DNA from: an uncultured Lachnospiraceae bacterium
Lineage (GTDB): Bacteria; Bacillota; Clostridia; Lachnospirales; Lachnospiraceae
Assembly: GCA_902789175.1 (NCBI GenBank)
Contig: CADANF010000012.1
Coordinates: forward strand, 64,036 to 128,035
Length of the DNA: 64,000 bases
Direction: 5' to 3'
Under the pieces are notes generated by a model. It was not told the origin of the DNA. It was given only the letters and a program-made list of their open reading frames with translations, and searched no databases. Of this stretch, positions 8,639 to 17,890 are shown piece by piece. Numbering within the stretch: position 1 is the stretch's first letter; every line of letters starts with the position of its first letter. The translations under genes were made by a program, and so were the position numbers.

Positions 8639-11612
8639 TTTAATCATTATTGCCTTTGTTATCTGTTTTGTTGCTGATCATACATCAAAGAAGAGAGAGG
8701 AGAGCAATAACCATGAATTGGTGGTCTTTCAAAATACTGCAGAGACTGCCGGGCAGATTATTGCCAATTATCTGGAGGATGAGCAACATTTATGTGATAT
8801 TTGGGCCAGCTATATTAATAATTATGAGTCGGTGGAAGGTAAGCCGATGACAATTGAGGAGGCGGTGGCATTTACCCGGAGAGCGTCTATTTCAGATAAG
8901 GTGGATGTTCATATAATATATTACGATGATGGTTCATTTTCGGGACTTTCCAGAAGAGCAAGTGCTAAAAACCAGGGGGATTATAGTGTTTCTTATAAAA
9001 ATTATTCTATTTTTTCAAATTTCTCAGAGGACAAATTAAAAAATGAAATAAGACAGACTGCGGCATTTACAAATCCTAAGACAGGTGTGCTTTCTATGGC
9101 ATTTTTAAATATAATCACGCTGCAAAGTAACGATGGGACGGGGACAAGGAAGGCTCTTTTGATGCGTATTATTCCCGTAAGTGAAATAAAACGTAAGCTG
9201 GTTTATTTAAAAGGGGAATATGAGGAGGTGGATTTAGCTATTATTGATGATAAGGGAAATTATCTGGTCCGCGGCAGCAACCTGAAAAATGCCAATTTAT
9301 TTGAGTATTTTAAATCTTATAACAATACAGATTATCAGAGTCAAAGAGAGTTTGAGAAGCAGATTCTGGGGGATAGTGGGTTTATGGAAATAACCGACTC
9401 AAAAGGGCGACTCTGCGTGGTGGCTCATACACCGGTAACATCCAATAGAGACTGGTTTCTTATTAATATAATTCCAAAGGTAAGTCTGATTCCAGAAGTG
9501 GTGGATTGGATGCTTTTGGTAGTAACAATTGGTGCGCTTGCTGCATTACTTTTATTCAATATGGTGGTCATGATGCTATTTAACCGAAGGCTTGCAAGGG
9601 CAAATGCTGCTAAGTCAAGGTTCTTATCGATGATGTCTCATGACATCCGTACGCCAATGAATGCCATTTCCGGTTTTAATGAGCTGATTGGAAGAGAAAC
9701 AAATGATAAAAATATTATTAAATATTCCGAGGCTATAAGGATGGCGGAAAAAACACTTCTGGGTCTAATAAATGATATCCTGGATTTTTCCAAACTTGAG
9801 GCTGGAAAGTTGGATATTATTCCGGAAGAGTATGATCTGGTAAATACATTAAATGGAATTACTAATATGATTCGGGTTAAGACTGAGGAGAAAAATTTAC
9901 AGTTAATTGTAAATATAGATTCTGATCTACCTAGAAGGCTTTATGGTGATGAACTAAGGCTAAAGCAGTGTATCCTTAATATTTTAACGAATGCGGTAAA
10001 ATATACACATGAGGGAACTGTAACATTTACAGTAAGCTATGAAATGTGCGAAGGTTGTGATGAGAAGATAAGGAAAAATGGTGGAAGAACAAGAGAAAAC
10101 GGTGAAAAGATAAGGGGAAATGAAGGCAAGGCAAGGAAAAATGATGAAAAGATAAGGGAAAATGATAGGAAGAGTGTAGATGATGGTGGCGTGATTGACG
10201 AAAATTACATTTTTCTAAAAGTAAGTGTGGCGGATACAGGGATTGGTATTAAAGAGGAGGACATCCATAAATTATTTATTGCTTTTAAACGATTGGAAGA
10301 AAGCAGAAATAGAAATATAGAAGGTGCAGGACTTGGACTTAGTATTACACAAAGTCTCCTTAATATGATGGGAACTGGACTTCAGGTTTCCAGCGAATAT
10401 GGTAAAGGGTCTGTTTTTTCATTTGAAGTAAAACAAAAAGTAATTGGTTTTGAAAAGGTAGGTAATTACGAAGAGACTTTAAGTCATGAAAAGGAAGCAG
10501 AGGTTGAAGACCATCAAAATTTTATTGCGCCTGAAGCAAGACTTTTAGTGGTGGATGATACTCCTTTAAATATCAGTGTATTTATCAGTCTTTTAAAAGA
10601 TACAAAGATGATTATTGATAGTGCTGATTCAGGTTTAGAAGCATTAAAATTAAGTACCTTAAATTCATATGACATTATTTTTATGGATCATATGATGCCA
10701 GAAATGGATGGGATTGAAACTCTCCACAGGTTGAAAGAATTAAAGAATAGTAGAAATGAAACAACACCGGTTATTTGTCTTACTGCTAATGCTATTTCAG
10801 GAATGAAAGAAATGTTTTTAGCAGAAGGATTTAACGATTATCTTGCTAAACCTATAGATTTTAAAGAGCTGGAAAGTCAGCTGCTTAATTATTTACCTAA
10901 GGAGAAGGTAAGATTTATAACCGTGAATGAAATAAATTATACTAATGCAGCGGGAATAACGGAAAGTGGTGCTTGTGTAAGAGGACGGAAGTCGATTGAT
11001 CCTGAGATAATCAAAATGTACAGAGATGCGGTGGAAGAAAATGTAGAGAAAATAAGATCTTTGTGGGAGGCAGAATCTTACAAAGATTTAACTATTCAGC
11101 TTCATTCACTTAAAAGTACATCCAGTATAGTTGGGGCTGCAGAGGTTGCTGAACTAGCAGCCAATTTAGAGATGGCTGGAAAAGAAGGAAAATTAAAAGA
11201 CTGTGGAAATGATATAGAAAAACTTTTAATGCTTTATTTGAAACAGGGAAAGAAAAGGTTGTTACTGGTCGATGACGATCCGCTTTATCTAAAAATGATG
11301 AGACGAGGGCTGGAAGATACCTATAAAGTCAACGCAGTAAAGTCAGGACAGCAGGCGCTGGCATTTCTTAAAAGTCATAAAGTAGATGCTTTGCTCCTGG
11401 ATTATGAGATGAAATATATGAATGGCAAAGAGGTTTTGGAACATTTGAGAGCAAATCCAGATACGGCGGATATCCCCGTGATTTTCCTGACAGGTGCTTC
11501 AGATGAAGATAGCGTTACAAATATAATGGCATTAAACCCTGCTGGTTACATTTTAAAAGGAACTGGCGTTGATGTGATTATAGAGGAATTAGAAAAGATA
11601 AGTGGCGTTTAA
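8613..11612 (+). CDS. Hybrid sensor histidine kinase (sensor-HisKA-HATPase-REC-HPt-REC)
   Basis: A 999-residue membrane protein. TM1 is at about 5-22, an extracytoplasmic Cache-like sensor at 25-295 and TM2 at 298-323. HisKA follows with His343 in MMSHDIRTPMN, then HATPase_c (N box NILTNAVKY, G1 ADTGIGI, G2 GAGLGLS). Receiver 1 (about 640-755) has phospho-Asp in FMDHMMPEMDG. An HPt domain (about 805-880) has His in QLHSLKSTSSIVG, and receiver 2 (about 885-999) has LLLDYEMKYMNG. A charged repetitive insert (about 480-530) lies inside the ATPase domain. No clear RBS precedes the ATG; it lies inside the upstream gene, so expression is probably coupled. The whole phosphorelay is carried in one chain, with the HD-GYP regulator as a plausible output. 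Confidence 0.9.
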   Translation: MKIRTIIVNLIIIAFVICFVADHTSKKREESNNHELVVFQNTAETAGQIIANYLEDEQHLCDIWASYINNYESVEGKPMTIEEAVAFTRRASISDKVDVHIIYYDDGSFSGLSRRASAKNQGDYSVSYKNYSIFSNFSEDKLKNEIRQTAAFTNPKTGVLSMAFLNIITLQSNDGTGTRKALLMRIIPVSEIKRKLVYLKGEYEEVDLAIIDDKGNYLVRGSNLKNANLFEYFKSYNNTDYQSQREFEKQILGDSGFMEITDSKGRLCVVAHTPVTSNRDWFLINIIPKVSLIPEVVDWMLLVVTIGALAALLLFNMVVMMLFNRRLARANAAKSRFLSMMSHDIRTPMNAISGFNELIGRETNDKNIIKYSEAIRMAEKTLLGLINDILDFSKLEAGKLDIIPEEYDLVNTLNGITNMIRVKTEEKNLQLIVNIDSDLPRRLYGDELRLKQCILNILTNAVKYTHEGTVTFTVSYEMCEGCDEKIRKNGGRTRENGEKIRGNEGKARKNDEKIRENDRKSVDDGGVIDENYIFLKVSVADTGIGIKEEDIHKLFIAFKRLEESRNRNIEGAGLGLSITQSLLNMMGTGLQVSSEYGKGSVFSFEVKQKVIGFEKVGNYEETLSHEKEAEVEDHQNFIAPEARLLVVDDTPLNISVFISLLKDTKMIIDSADSGLEALKLSTLNSYDIIFMDHMMPEMDGIETLHRLKELKNSRNETTPVICLTANAISGMKEMFLAEGFNDYLAKPIDFKELESQLLNYLPKEKVRFITVNEINYTNAAGITESGACVRGRKSIDPEIIKMYRDAVEENVEKIRSLWEAESYKDLTIQLHSLKSTSSIVGAAEVAELAANLEMAGKEGKLKDCGNDIEKLLMLYLKQGKKRLLLVDDDPLYLKMMRRGLEDTYKVNAVKSGQQALAFLKSHKVDALLLDYEMKYMNGKEVLEHLRANPDTADIPVIFLTGASDEDSVTNIMALNPAGYILKGTGVDVIIEELEKISGV

Positions 11613-11670
11613 GAGTATGAGAAAGTAGAAAAGGTAAGTGGCTTTTATTATATGAGGAGGTAGAAAAGTA
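11591..11670 (+). repeat. Imperfect 36-bp tandem duplication at the end of the hybrid kinase gene
   Basis: The segment AGAAAAGATAAGTGGC... (from 11591, the kinase 3' end) is repeated from 11627 with changes, and a third partial unit AGAAAAGTA starts at 11662. The repeats supply the RBS (GAGGAGG) of the following pseudogene. Confidence 0.65.
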
Positions 11671-12423
11671 TGAGACGATTAATTACAGTTGTTTTAGCTT
11701 TGACTTTTATGGTTTTAACGGTTGTAGGATGCGGGAATAATAAAAATTCTAAAACTGGTACAGGTACAGATTTTGAACCGAAACTTGATAAATCAAAAAG
11801 CTGCTCTATTGTGATTTATGGAAGTTATTCAAAAAGGAAGGTGTAAAAATACCAACTACCTGGAGCGAGTTTGAAGATGCCTGTGAAAAATTGAAAGCAG
11901 AGGGTTATGCTTCACCTATGATGGGGTATGTTTCTTCGGCTCCGGGATCATTTGAATATAATTTTGGATATCCAGCTTTAGTAAATGCGGTAGTGTCGAA
12001 TCCTTCCTATAGGGATAGTTTCAATAATCTTGAGCCACAGGCGGGAGAAGTTATGAGTTTTATCCTGTCCCTTTCGATGAAGAGGGCGGCTTTGTAATTG
12101 ACACTGTATCCATGAATTTTTCAGTGAATAAAAATAGTCCTAACAAAGATATGGCTATGGAGTTTATGAGATTTCTTATTTCTAGTAAGGAACTGGAAAA
12201 TATGGCTTCTGTGAAACGACTTATAACCACGTCAAAGGATTTGTCGTTGGATAATATTTATGCAGCATTAGGTAATGTACCAAAAGAAAGGATTATCTGT
12301 AGCATTGATGCTAATATAAATGATAATGCCATAAAGCAGTTTAGATACGCAGCTCACCATGTGCTGATGGGAGATATGACAGTGGACGAGGCAGTGGAGA
12401 TGTTTGGAAAATTGGAAGAATAA
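11670..12423 (+). pseudogene. Broken sugar-type ABC solute-binding lipoprotein
   Basis: Three fragments in three frames make one family. Fragment 1 (11670-11846) has an RBS, a lipoprotein signal peptide (lipobox VVGC) and the first strand of the mature domain, ending in a premature stop. Fragment 2 (from about 11825 to 12097) reads LFKKEGVKIPTTWSEFEDAC, the typical hinge region of family 1 binding proteins. Fragment 3 (about 12060-12423) reads PVPFDEEGGFVIDTVS then NKDMAMEFMRFLIS, the usual C-terminal region. About 90 residues expected between fragments 1 and 2 are missing. There are no transporter permeases nearby, so this is a decayed remnant. Confidence 0.8.
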
Positions 12424-12433
12424 GTGATGATAT

Positions 12434-12523
12434 GTGGCGGCGAAATTAACTCAGCAGGTTGGTCGAGGAGGACGCAGATACTATCCTTTTGTCTACACTG
12501 AGCAGGGGTTATTTCTATTTTAA
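12434..12523 (+). pseudogene. Fragment resembling the ORF6N domain of phage antirepressors
   Basis: A start-less frame of 29 codons reads VAAKLTQQVGRGGRRYYPF followed by VYTEQG and a stop. The block GGRRYYPFVYTEQG resembles the C-terminal signature of ORF6N domains (grRYLPYAFTEQG). It directly follows the broken binding-protein gene, which suggests deletion scars. The assignment rests on a short match. Confidence 0.4.
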
Positions 12524-12632
12524 AACTGATCAACAACTAAAATGTGCAATCAGGACAAAAGAAACAAGCTGAAAATGACACTTTTGTGGAAACTGCATAA
12601 AAAAAGTTTCGGATTTATGTCTAATTTTAAAA

Positions 12633-12661
12633 TTGACGTGGAAAATTACACATGATATTGT
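12633..12661 (+). promoter_or_regulatory. Candidate promoter of the CGTase gene
   Basis: -35 TTGACG (12633-12638), 17-base spacer, -10 TATTGT (12656-12661). It lies just upstream of two palindromic operators. Confidence 0.5.
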
Positions 12662-12669
12662 AATAAATG

Positions 12670-12739
12670 GTTAAACGTTTAAGCAGTAGTTACATATTGA
12701 CTACTGCATTTAATTCGCGCGAAGACTTAAACGTTTAAG
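12670..12739 (+). promoter_or_regulatory. Pair of LacI-family operators upstream of the CGTase gene
   Basis: Two near-identical palindromes, GTTAAACGTTTAAG (12670-12683) and the perfect CTTAAACGTTTAAG (12726-12739), lie 56 bp apart centre to centre between the promoter and the gene. A central CG flanked by AAA/TTT is typical of LacI/GalR-type maltose regulators and of CcpA-like cre sites. Between them is an inverted repeat GCAGTAGT / ACTACTGC (12683-12707). The spacing would suit repression by looping. The regulator is not in the window. Confidence 0.65.
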
Positions 12740-12763
12740 CCGAAGCAGAAAGGAGATGAAAAA

Positions 12764-14896
12764 ATGAATATTTTAAAAAAGGCAGGTGCTCTGGCATTAG
12801 TTGGAGCTATGACATTATCAAGTTTTCCTATAGCAGCGGTAGAAGCAAAGGAAGATTCAGAAGTTTCAAACACAGCAGGATATTCAACAGACGTAATTTA
12901 TCAGATAGTTACAGACCGTTTCTTAGATGGTGATAGCTCTAACAATCCATCGGGATCTATTTTTGATAAATATGATATGAAGAAATATCATGGTGGTGAC
13001 TGGGCAGGAATTACACAGAAAATTAATGACGGATATTTCACAAACATGGGTGTTACAGCTCTTTGGATCTCTTCACCGGTTGAGAACCTCATGATAATGG
13101 ATCCAAGTAATAATTGTGCTTCATATCACGGTTATTGGGGTAAGGATTTCTTCCGTGCAAATTCTGCTTTCGGAACAATGGATGATTTTCAGACGATGCT
13201 CGATACAGCACATGCCCATGGATTAAAGATAGTTATCGATTTTGCACCTAATCATACATCTACAGCTGAATATAAAGGTTATACATTCCCAGAAGATGGT
13301 GCGCTTTATAGAGACGGAGAATTTGTTGGATCATTTACAAATGATACACAGGGAATATTCAACCACGAACAGTGGACAGATTTTTCATCTCTTGAGAACA
13401 GCACATATCATAGTATGTATGGTTTAGCTGATTTAAATCAGATGAATTCTACTGTAGATGGATATCTTAAGGATGCTATCGATCAGTGGCTTGATATGGG
13501 TGTTGATGGAATCCGTGTAGATGCTGTTAAGCATATGCCTCAGGGCTGGCAGACAAACTGGGTTAGTGATATCTACGAAGAGCATAATGTTTTCATTTTT
13601 GGTGAGTGGTATAACGGCGGTACTGGTAATGACCCAGAGATGACAAATTTTGCAAATAACAGCGGTATGAGCCTTCTTGATTTCCGTTATGCTAATGCTG
13701 TTAGAAATGCCATTGGTGAAGAGACAGCTACAATGGATGATCTGTATAACGTAATGGTAGCTACAGAGAATGATTTTAAAGAGGTTAATGATCAGGTTAC
13801 ATTTATTGATAATCATGATATGAGCCGTTTCATGACACTTAGTAAAAGCAATCAGAACAATGTAAATCAGGCATATGTTATGCTTCTTACATCTCGCGGT
13901 GTACCAACAATTTACTATGGTTCAGAGCAGTATCTTACAGGTGGTGCAGATCCTGAAAACAGAGGAGATATGACATCATTTAATACAAATACTACAGCAT
14001 ATCAGGTTATTTCAAAGCTTGCTCCACTTCGTAAGACTAATGCAGCTCTTAGTTATGGTACAAGTGTAGAGAAATGGGTTAATGATGACGTTTTAATCTA
14101 TGAGCGTCAGTTTGGTAATGACGTAGTTCTTACAGCTGTAAATAGAAATGACAATGTAAGCTATGATATCACAGGACTCTATACAGATTTACCAGCAGGC
14201 AGCTACAACGATGAATTAGATGGTATCTTAAATGGTGAGACTATTAGAGTAAATGCTAATGGAGCTGTATCAAACTTCACACTTAATGGTGGTGAATGCG
14301 CCGTATGGACATATACAACTAATGATCAGGATACAAATATCGGTAATGTTGATCCTGGTATTGGTGTAAGTGGTAATACAATTGCAATCTCAGGACGTGG
14401 TTTTGGTGCTTCACAGGGTACTGTAAAATTTGGTAAGACAGAAGCTACAGTTGTAGACTGGTCAGATTCTCTTATTGAGGTTCAGATTCCAGCAGTAGCT
14501 GGTGGTGAGTATACTATCACAGTTAACTCAGCAAACGGTGGTTCAGATACATTTGATGGCTTTAAGGTTCTTACAGGATCTCAGGTTGCTACAAGATTCT
14601 ATGTAAACAATGCTGAAACAGAATATGGTCAGTCTGTATTTATCGTTGGTAATATTGAGGAACTTGGAAACTGGAACCCTGATAAGGCAGTTGGAACATT
14701 CTTTAACAGCACAGGAAGTATCGCAACTTACCCAACATGGTTCTTTGATGTCAGCGTTCCTGCAGGTACAAGGATTGAATATAAGTACATAAAGAAAGAT
14801 GCAGCTGGCAATGTGGTTTGGGAAAGTGGTGCAAACCATGTATATACAACAGTAACAGACGGAACTGGTATTGTAGTAGATAATTTTAATAAATAA
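12764..14896 (+). CDS. Secreted cyclodextrin glucanotransferase (GH13, CBM20)
   Basis: A 710-residue protein with a Sec signal peptide (cleavage near AVEAKE, about 28). The GH13 barrel (about 40-440) has catalytic D253 (GIRVDAVKH), E281 (FIFGEWYNG) and D352 (FIDNHDM). Domain C, an IPT/TIG domain (about 528-612) and a CBM20 starch-binding domain (about 615-710) follow, giving the full ABCDE order of CGTases. Tyr219 in the SMYGLADLNQ block aligns with the central aromatic residue (Tyr195 in Bacillus enzymes) that favours cyclisation; ordinary alpha-amylases have a small residue there. It should turn extracellular starch into cyclodextrins or transglycosylation products. RBS AAAGGAGATG. Two LacI-type operators upstream imply maltodextrin or catabolite control. 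Confidence 0.88.
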   Translation: MNILKKAGALALVGAMTLSSFPIAAVEAKEDSEVSNTAGYSTDVIYQIVTDRFLDGDSSNNPSGSIFDKYDMKKYHGGDWAGITQKINDGYFTNMGVTALWISSPVENLMIMDPSNNCASYHGYWGKDFFRANSAFGTMDDFQTMLDTAHAHGLKIVIDFAPNHTSTAEYKGYTFPEDGALYRDGEFVGSFTNDTQGIFNHEQWTDFSSLENSTYHSMYGLADLNQMNSTVDGYLKDAIDQWLDMGVDGIRVDAVKHMPQGWQTNWVSDIYEEHNVFIFGEWYNGGTGNDPEMTNFANNSGMSLLDFRYANAVRNAIGEETATMDDLYNVMVATENDFKEVNDQVTFIDNHDMSRFMTLSKSNQNNVNQAYVMLLTSRGVPTIYYGSEQYLTGGADPENRGDMTSFNTNTTAYQVISKLAPLRKTNAALSYGTSVEKWVNDDVLIYERQFGNDVVLTAVNRNDNVSYDITGLYTDLPAGSYNDELDGILNGETIRVNANGAVSNFTLNGGECAVWTYTTNDQDTNIGNVDPGIGVSGNTIAISGRGFGASQGTVKFGKTEATVVDWSDSLIEVQIPAVAGGEYTITVNSANGGSDTFDGFKVLTGSQVATRFYVNNAETEYGQSVFIVGNIEELGNWNPDKAVGTFFNSTGSIATYPTWFFDVSVPAGTRIEYKYIKKDAAGNVVWESGANHVYTTVTDGTGIVVDNFNK

Positions 14897-14903
14897 TTAT
14901 ATG

Positions 14904-14938
14904 GACTGTCGCGCGGATGACCGTGCGGCAGTTTTTTT
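14904..14938 (+). terminator. Terminator after the CGTase gene
   Basis: A GC-rich hairpin (ACTGTCGCGCGG / CCGTGCGGCAGT, about 12 bp with mismatches), 4-base loop and seven T residues. Confidence 0.9.
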
Positions 14939-15002
14939 AACTTTCTTTAATCCTTTTTAATCTTCTTTTAATCTAAGTTAAAAGATTCATTAATCCTGGT
15001 GA

Positions 15003-15031
15003 TGTATCTTAATACATGTAAACAAGATACA
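15003..15031 (+). promoter_or_regulatory. Inverted repeat upstream of the UBA-like protein gene
   Basis: Arms TGTATCTT and AAGATACA separated by 13 bases, about 33 bases before the ATG at 15064. It may be an operator or a 5'-UTR hairpin; no matching family is recognised. Confidence 0.35.
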
Positions 15032-15063
15032 CGTTCCTAAGAAAGGGAGAAAGGGATAACAAT

Positions 15064-15633
15064 ATGGATAATTTCGAAAAAGTTGAAAGATTAAGAGAAA
15101 AGGCAGATGTAACTTATGATGAGGCTAAAAGAGCATTGGAAGCATGTAATTGGGATATGCTTGATGCCTTGATATATCTTGAAACATTAGGTAAGGTAAA
15201 AAAATCTTCAGTCACAACTTATCATTCATCTAAGGCTGAGGAAGAAAAGCTTCATGATGTTGAAAAAACAGTAAGGGCTGAGGAAAGAAAGATGAAGGAA
15301 GAAAATTGTAAGAAGAAGATAAAGAATGGATGGGACAAGTTCATCAGAGTTTGTACAGATAATCACTTTGTAGTAAAGCATAAGGAAAAGAAGGTGATAG
15401 ATATTCCTTTAGGCGCAGCACTTATAATATTTGCTTTAGGCTGGCATGTATTACTGATATTAATGCTTATTTCACTATTCTTTGAATATAAATATAATAT
15501 TATAGGAAAGAATGAGTTAAAGACTGTTAACAGTGCCATGGATAAGGTGGCAGAAACAGCAGATAGATTAAAGAAGGACTTTGCTGAAAAGAGTGAAGAG
15601 GAAAAGAAAGAAGATAAAAAAGAAGAACTCTAA
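15064..15633 (+). CDS. Membrane protein with N-terminal UBA/TS-N-like domain (DUF4342-like)
   Basis: A 189-residue protein. The first ~45 residues (VERLREKADVTYDEAKRALE) match the three-helix UBA-like fold of EF-Ts and DUF4342 proteins. A charged linker follows, then one hydrophobic stretch near residues 116-140 (IPLGAALIIFALGWHVLLIL) and a Lys/Glu-rich C-terminus predicted to be helical. In other Firmicutes, DUF4342 proteins have no firmly established function. It is monocistronic, with a clear RBS (AAAGGGAGAAAGGGA) and a terminator right after it. Confidence 0.7.
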   Translation: MDNFEKVERLREKADVTYDEAKRALEACNWDMLDALIYLETLGKVKKSSVTTYHSSKAEEEKLHDVEKTVRAEERKMKEENCKKKIKNGWDKFIRVCTDNHFVVKHKEKKVIDIPLGAALIIFALGWHVLLILMLISLFFEYKYNIIGKNELKTVNSAMDKVAETADRLKKDFAEKSEEEKKEDKKEEL

Positions 15634-15640
15634 GATGAAA

Positions 15641-15680
15641 AAGAGGGACTGTCAGGTTGGCAGTCCCTCTTAGTATTTTT
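15641..15680 (+). terminator. Terminator after the UBA-like protein gene
   Basis: An 11-bp perfect stem (AAGAGGGACTG / CAGTCCCTCTT) with a 9-base loop and a T-rich tail. Confidence 0.88.
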
Positions 15681-15706
15681 AAGTATTACTGTTGGGTAAA
15701 AGTAGA

Positions 15707-15889
15707 TTAATCAATAGTATAATCGATAGTTGAACCGATTGAACCATTTCCATTTATTCCGAATTCAAAAATATGGCCCTTTGAAAGGGTTGAATTCCAA
15801 GACATTGGAGTAAGTACATAGTAATCGCCTTCTTCAACTATTTCTATGCACCAGCTTGAAGAGATATTCCTGATGGGTTTAAACTTTAA
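15707..15889 (-). pseudogene. C-terminal remnant of a CBM2-like carbohydrate-binding module
   Basis: On the minus strand a start-less frame reads LKFKPIRNISSSWCIEIVEE, then GDYYVLTPMSWNSTLSKGH, then IFEFGINGNGSIG and ends at a stop. The spaced pattern W...G.Y.....WN..L..G....FG..G is that of family 2 cellulose-binding modules, which usually sit at the C-terminus of secreted glycoside hydrolases. There is no upstream coding part. It appears to be the relic of a deleted cellulase or xylanase gene. Confidence 0.5.
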
Positions 15890-15891
15890 TA

Positions 15892-15936
15892 AAGAGATTA
15901 TATTTGGTATTGATCAGATATAATCTCTTCTTTTAT
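15892..15936 (+). terminator. Perfect 12-bp inverted repeat, probable terminator
   Basis: AAGAGATTATAT and ATATAATCTCTT flank a 14-base loop and are followed by CTTTTAT. It borders the CBM2 remnant. No gene reads into it from the plus side, so it could be an orphaned terminator. The rest of 15930-16130 holds nothing I recognise. Confidence 0.5.
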
Positions 15937-16130
15937 ATAATGATAGGAAAAAACTAAATATATATTTAAGGGAAACTATAAGAGGAATGCACGGTTTGCA
16001 AAATATGGTTTGTGAATATTTTGTGAAGTAAACTGGTTACTGTACTAATGAAAACTGATACATTTTTTGATGATTTAGTGATTTAAAGCGATAGCCAAAT
16101 GAAGCGTAAGGTGTTATAGTGTTGTCTGTA

Positions 16131-16152
16131 TCGATTTTAGTTTAAAAATCGA
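16131..16152 (+). promoter_or_regulatory. Inverted repeat in the 5' region of the M3 peptidase gene
   Basis: Arms TCGATTTT / AAAATCGA with a 6-base loop, 25 bases upstream of the start codon. Candidate operator or mRNA hairpin. Confidence 0.4.
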
Positions 16153-16177
16153 ATGTAACTAAAGGAGTAATTTGTTA

Positions 16178-17890
16178 ATGACAAATAAGATTTTATTTCA
16201 GGATATGGAATATTCTCGACTTACCCTGGAAGAAGCAAAAGAAACAATCGAGAAATTAATTAAGAGTTTAAAAGAAGCTGCTTCGTTTGAAGAAGCGGAT
16301 AAGGTTTTTATAGAGGCAGATGAATACTTTAAGCATTTGTCGACTAAGACAGAGATCGCATCTATTCATCATTCCATTGATACAAGAGATAAATATTGGG
16401 AAGCAGAAAAAGATTACTGGGATGAATTTCATCCACAGTTAAATGAGACTGTAAATGAATGGCAGAAGAATTTTCTTGAAAGTCCGTATGCTAAGGAATT
16501 TGAAGATAAATATGGAAATGTACTTTTCCTTAATGGAAAGATCCAGTTACGTAGTTTTAAACCGGAATTAGTTCCATATATGCAGGAAGAAAATAAGCTT
16601 GTTACAGAATATGAAAAGCTCCTTGCTTCAGCAAAGATTCCTTTTGAAGGAAAAACATATACTCTTTCCCAGATAACACCAATGAAATCAGATGCTGATG
16701 ATGCACGCCGTCTTGACGCATGGAAAGCAGAGGGACAGTGGTATAAGGATAATCAGGAAGAACTTGATGAACTTTATGATAAGCTGGTTAAGAATCGCCA
16801 TGCTCAGGGTAAGGTTATGGGTTACGAAAACTATATCCCTCTTGGATATGATCGTATGAGAAGAAACTGCTATGATAAGAATGATATAGAAAAGTTCAGA
16901 GCAGCAGTTGTAAAGTATCTTGTACCTGTTGCAGACAGTATCTTTAGAGAACAGGCAAAGCGTTTAGGAAAAGAATATCCTATGAGTTTTGCTGACAATA
17001 ATTTAGAATTCCGTTCAGGAAATCCAAAACCAGTGGGAACTCCTGACGATATTCTTGCGGCAGCAAAGAAATTTTATGAAGAACTTTCTCCTGAAACAGG
17101 AAGATTCTTCAATACTATGTTAGATCAGAATCTCCTTGATGTTTTATCAACTGAAGGTAAGCAGGCAGGAGGATATTGTACAGGAATAGACGATTATAAA
17201 GTACCATTTATCTTTGCTAATTTTAATGGAACTCAGGGTGATGTAGAAGTTGTGACTCATGAGGCAGGACATGCATTTGCTTATTATATGAATACACAGC
17301 GCCCATCAGATCTTGCATGGCCTAGTATGGAAGGCTGTGAAGTCCATTCTATGTCTATGGAATTTTTAGCCTGGCCATGGGAAGAAGGATTTTTTGGAAA
17401 AGATACAAAGAAATTCTTATATAGTCATCTGACAGGAGCACTTAAATTCATTCCATATGGAACAATGGTGGATCATTTCCAGCATAGTGTTTATGAGAAT
17501 CCGGATTGGACTAAGAGACAGCGTCACGATGAGTGGAAGAGATTGCTTGGAATTTATATGCCATGGCAGAAATTAGATGGTGAGATACCATTCTATAGTG
17601 ATGGTGAAGGATGGCAGAGACAGCATCATATCTATTCTTTCCCATTCTATTATATTGATTATTGTCTGGCTCAGACTGTTGCTTTAGAAATATGGGAATT
17701 ACAAGAGAAAGATCAAAAGGACGCTTTCCGTCATTATATGGACTATACAGTACAGGGCGGAAGTCGTGTATTTACTGAAATAGTTGAAAATGCAGGTCTT
17801 ATCAGTCCTTTTAATGAGGAATGCCTTAAAGGTGTTTGCCAGAGGGCTAAGGAATGGCTGGATAACTTTGATCTTACAGGAATAGAGTAA
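16178..17890 (+). CDS. M3 family oligoendopeptidase (PepF-like)
   Basis: A 570-residue zinc metallopeptidase. The start ATG at 16178 lies 10 bases after AAAGGAG; a TTG two codons earlier is less likely. The zinc motif HEAGH (in VVTHEAGHAFAYYM, about residue 362) is followed by the downstream metal ligand Glu in MEGCEVHSMSMEFLAWPWE, as in M3 peptidases. There is no signal peptide, so it cuts short peptides in the cytoplasm. It lies upstream of the opp operon, which fits a role in degrading imported oligopeptides. Its stop overlaps the next start (TAATG). Confidence 0.9.
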   Translation: MTNKILFQDMEYSRLTLEEAKETIEKLIKSLKEAASFEEADKVFIEADEYFKHLSTKTEIASIHHSIDTRDKYWEAEKDYWDEFHPQLNETVNEWQKNFLESPYAKEFEDKYGNVLFLNGKIQLRSFKPELVPYMQEENKLVTEYEKLLASAKIPFEGKTYTLSQITPMKSDADDARRLDAWKAEGQWYKDNQEELDELYDKLVKNRHAQGKVMGYENYIPLGYDRMRRNCYDKNDIEKFRAAVVKYLVPVADSIFREQAKRLGKEYPMSFADNNLEFRSGNPKPVGTPDDILAAAKKFYEELSPETGRFFNTMLDQNLLDVLSTEGKQAGGYCTGIDDYKVPFIFANFNGTQGDVEVVTHEAGHAFAYYMNTQRPSDLAWPSMEGCEVHSMSMEFLAWPWEEGFFGKDTKKFLYSHLTGALKFIPYGTMVDHFQHSVYENPDWTKRQRHDEWKRLLGIYMPWQKLDGEIPFYSDGEGWQRQHHIYSFPFYYIDYCLAQTVALEIWELQEKDQKDAFRHYMDYTVQGGSRVFTEIVENAGLISPFNEECLKGVCQRAKEWLDNFDLTGIE

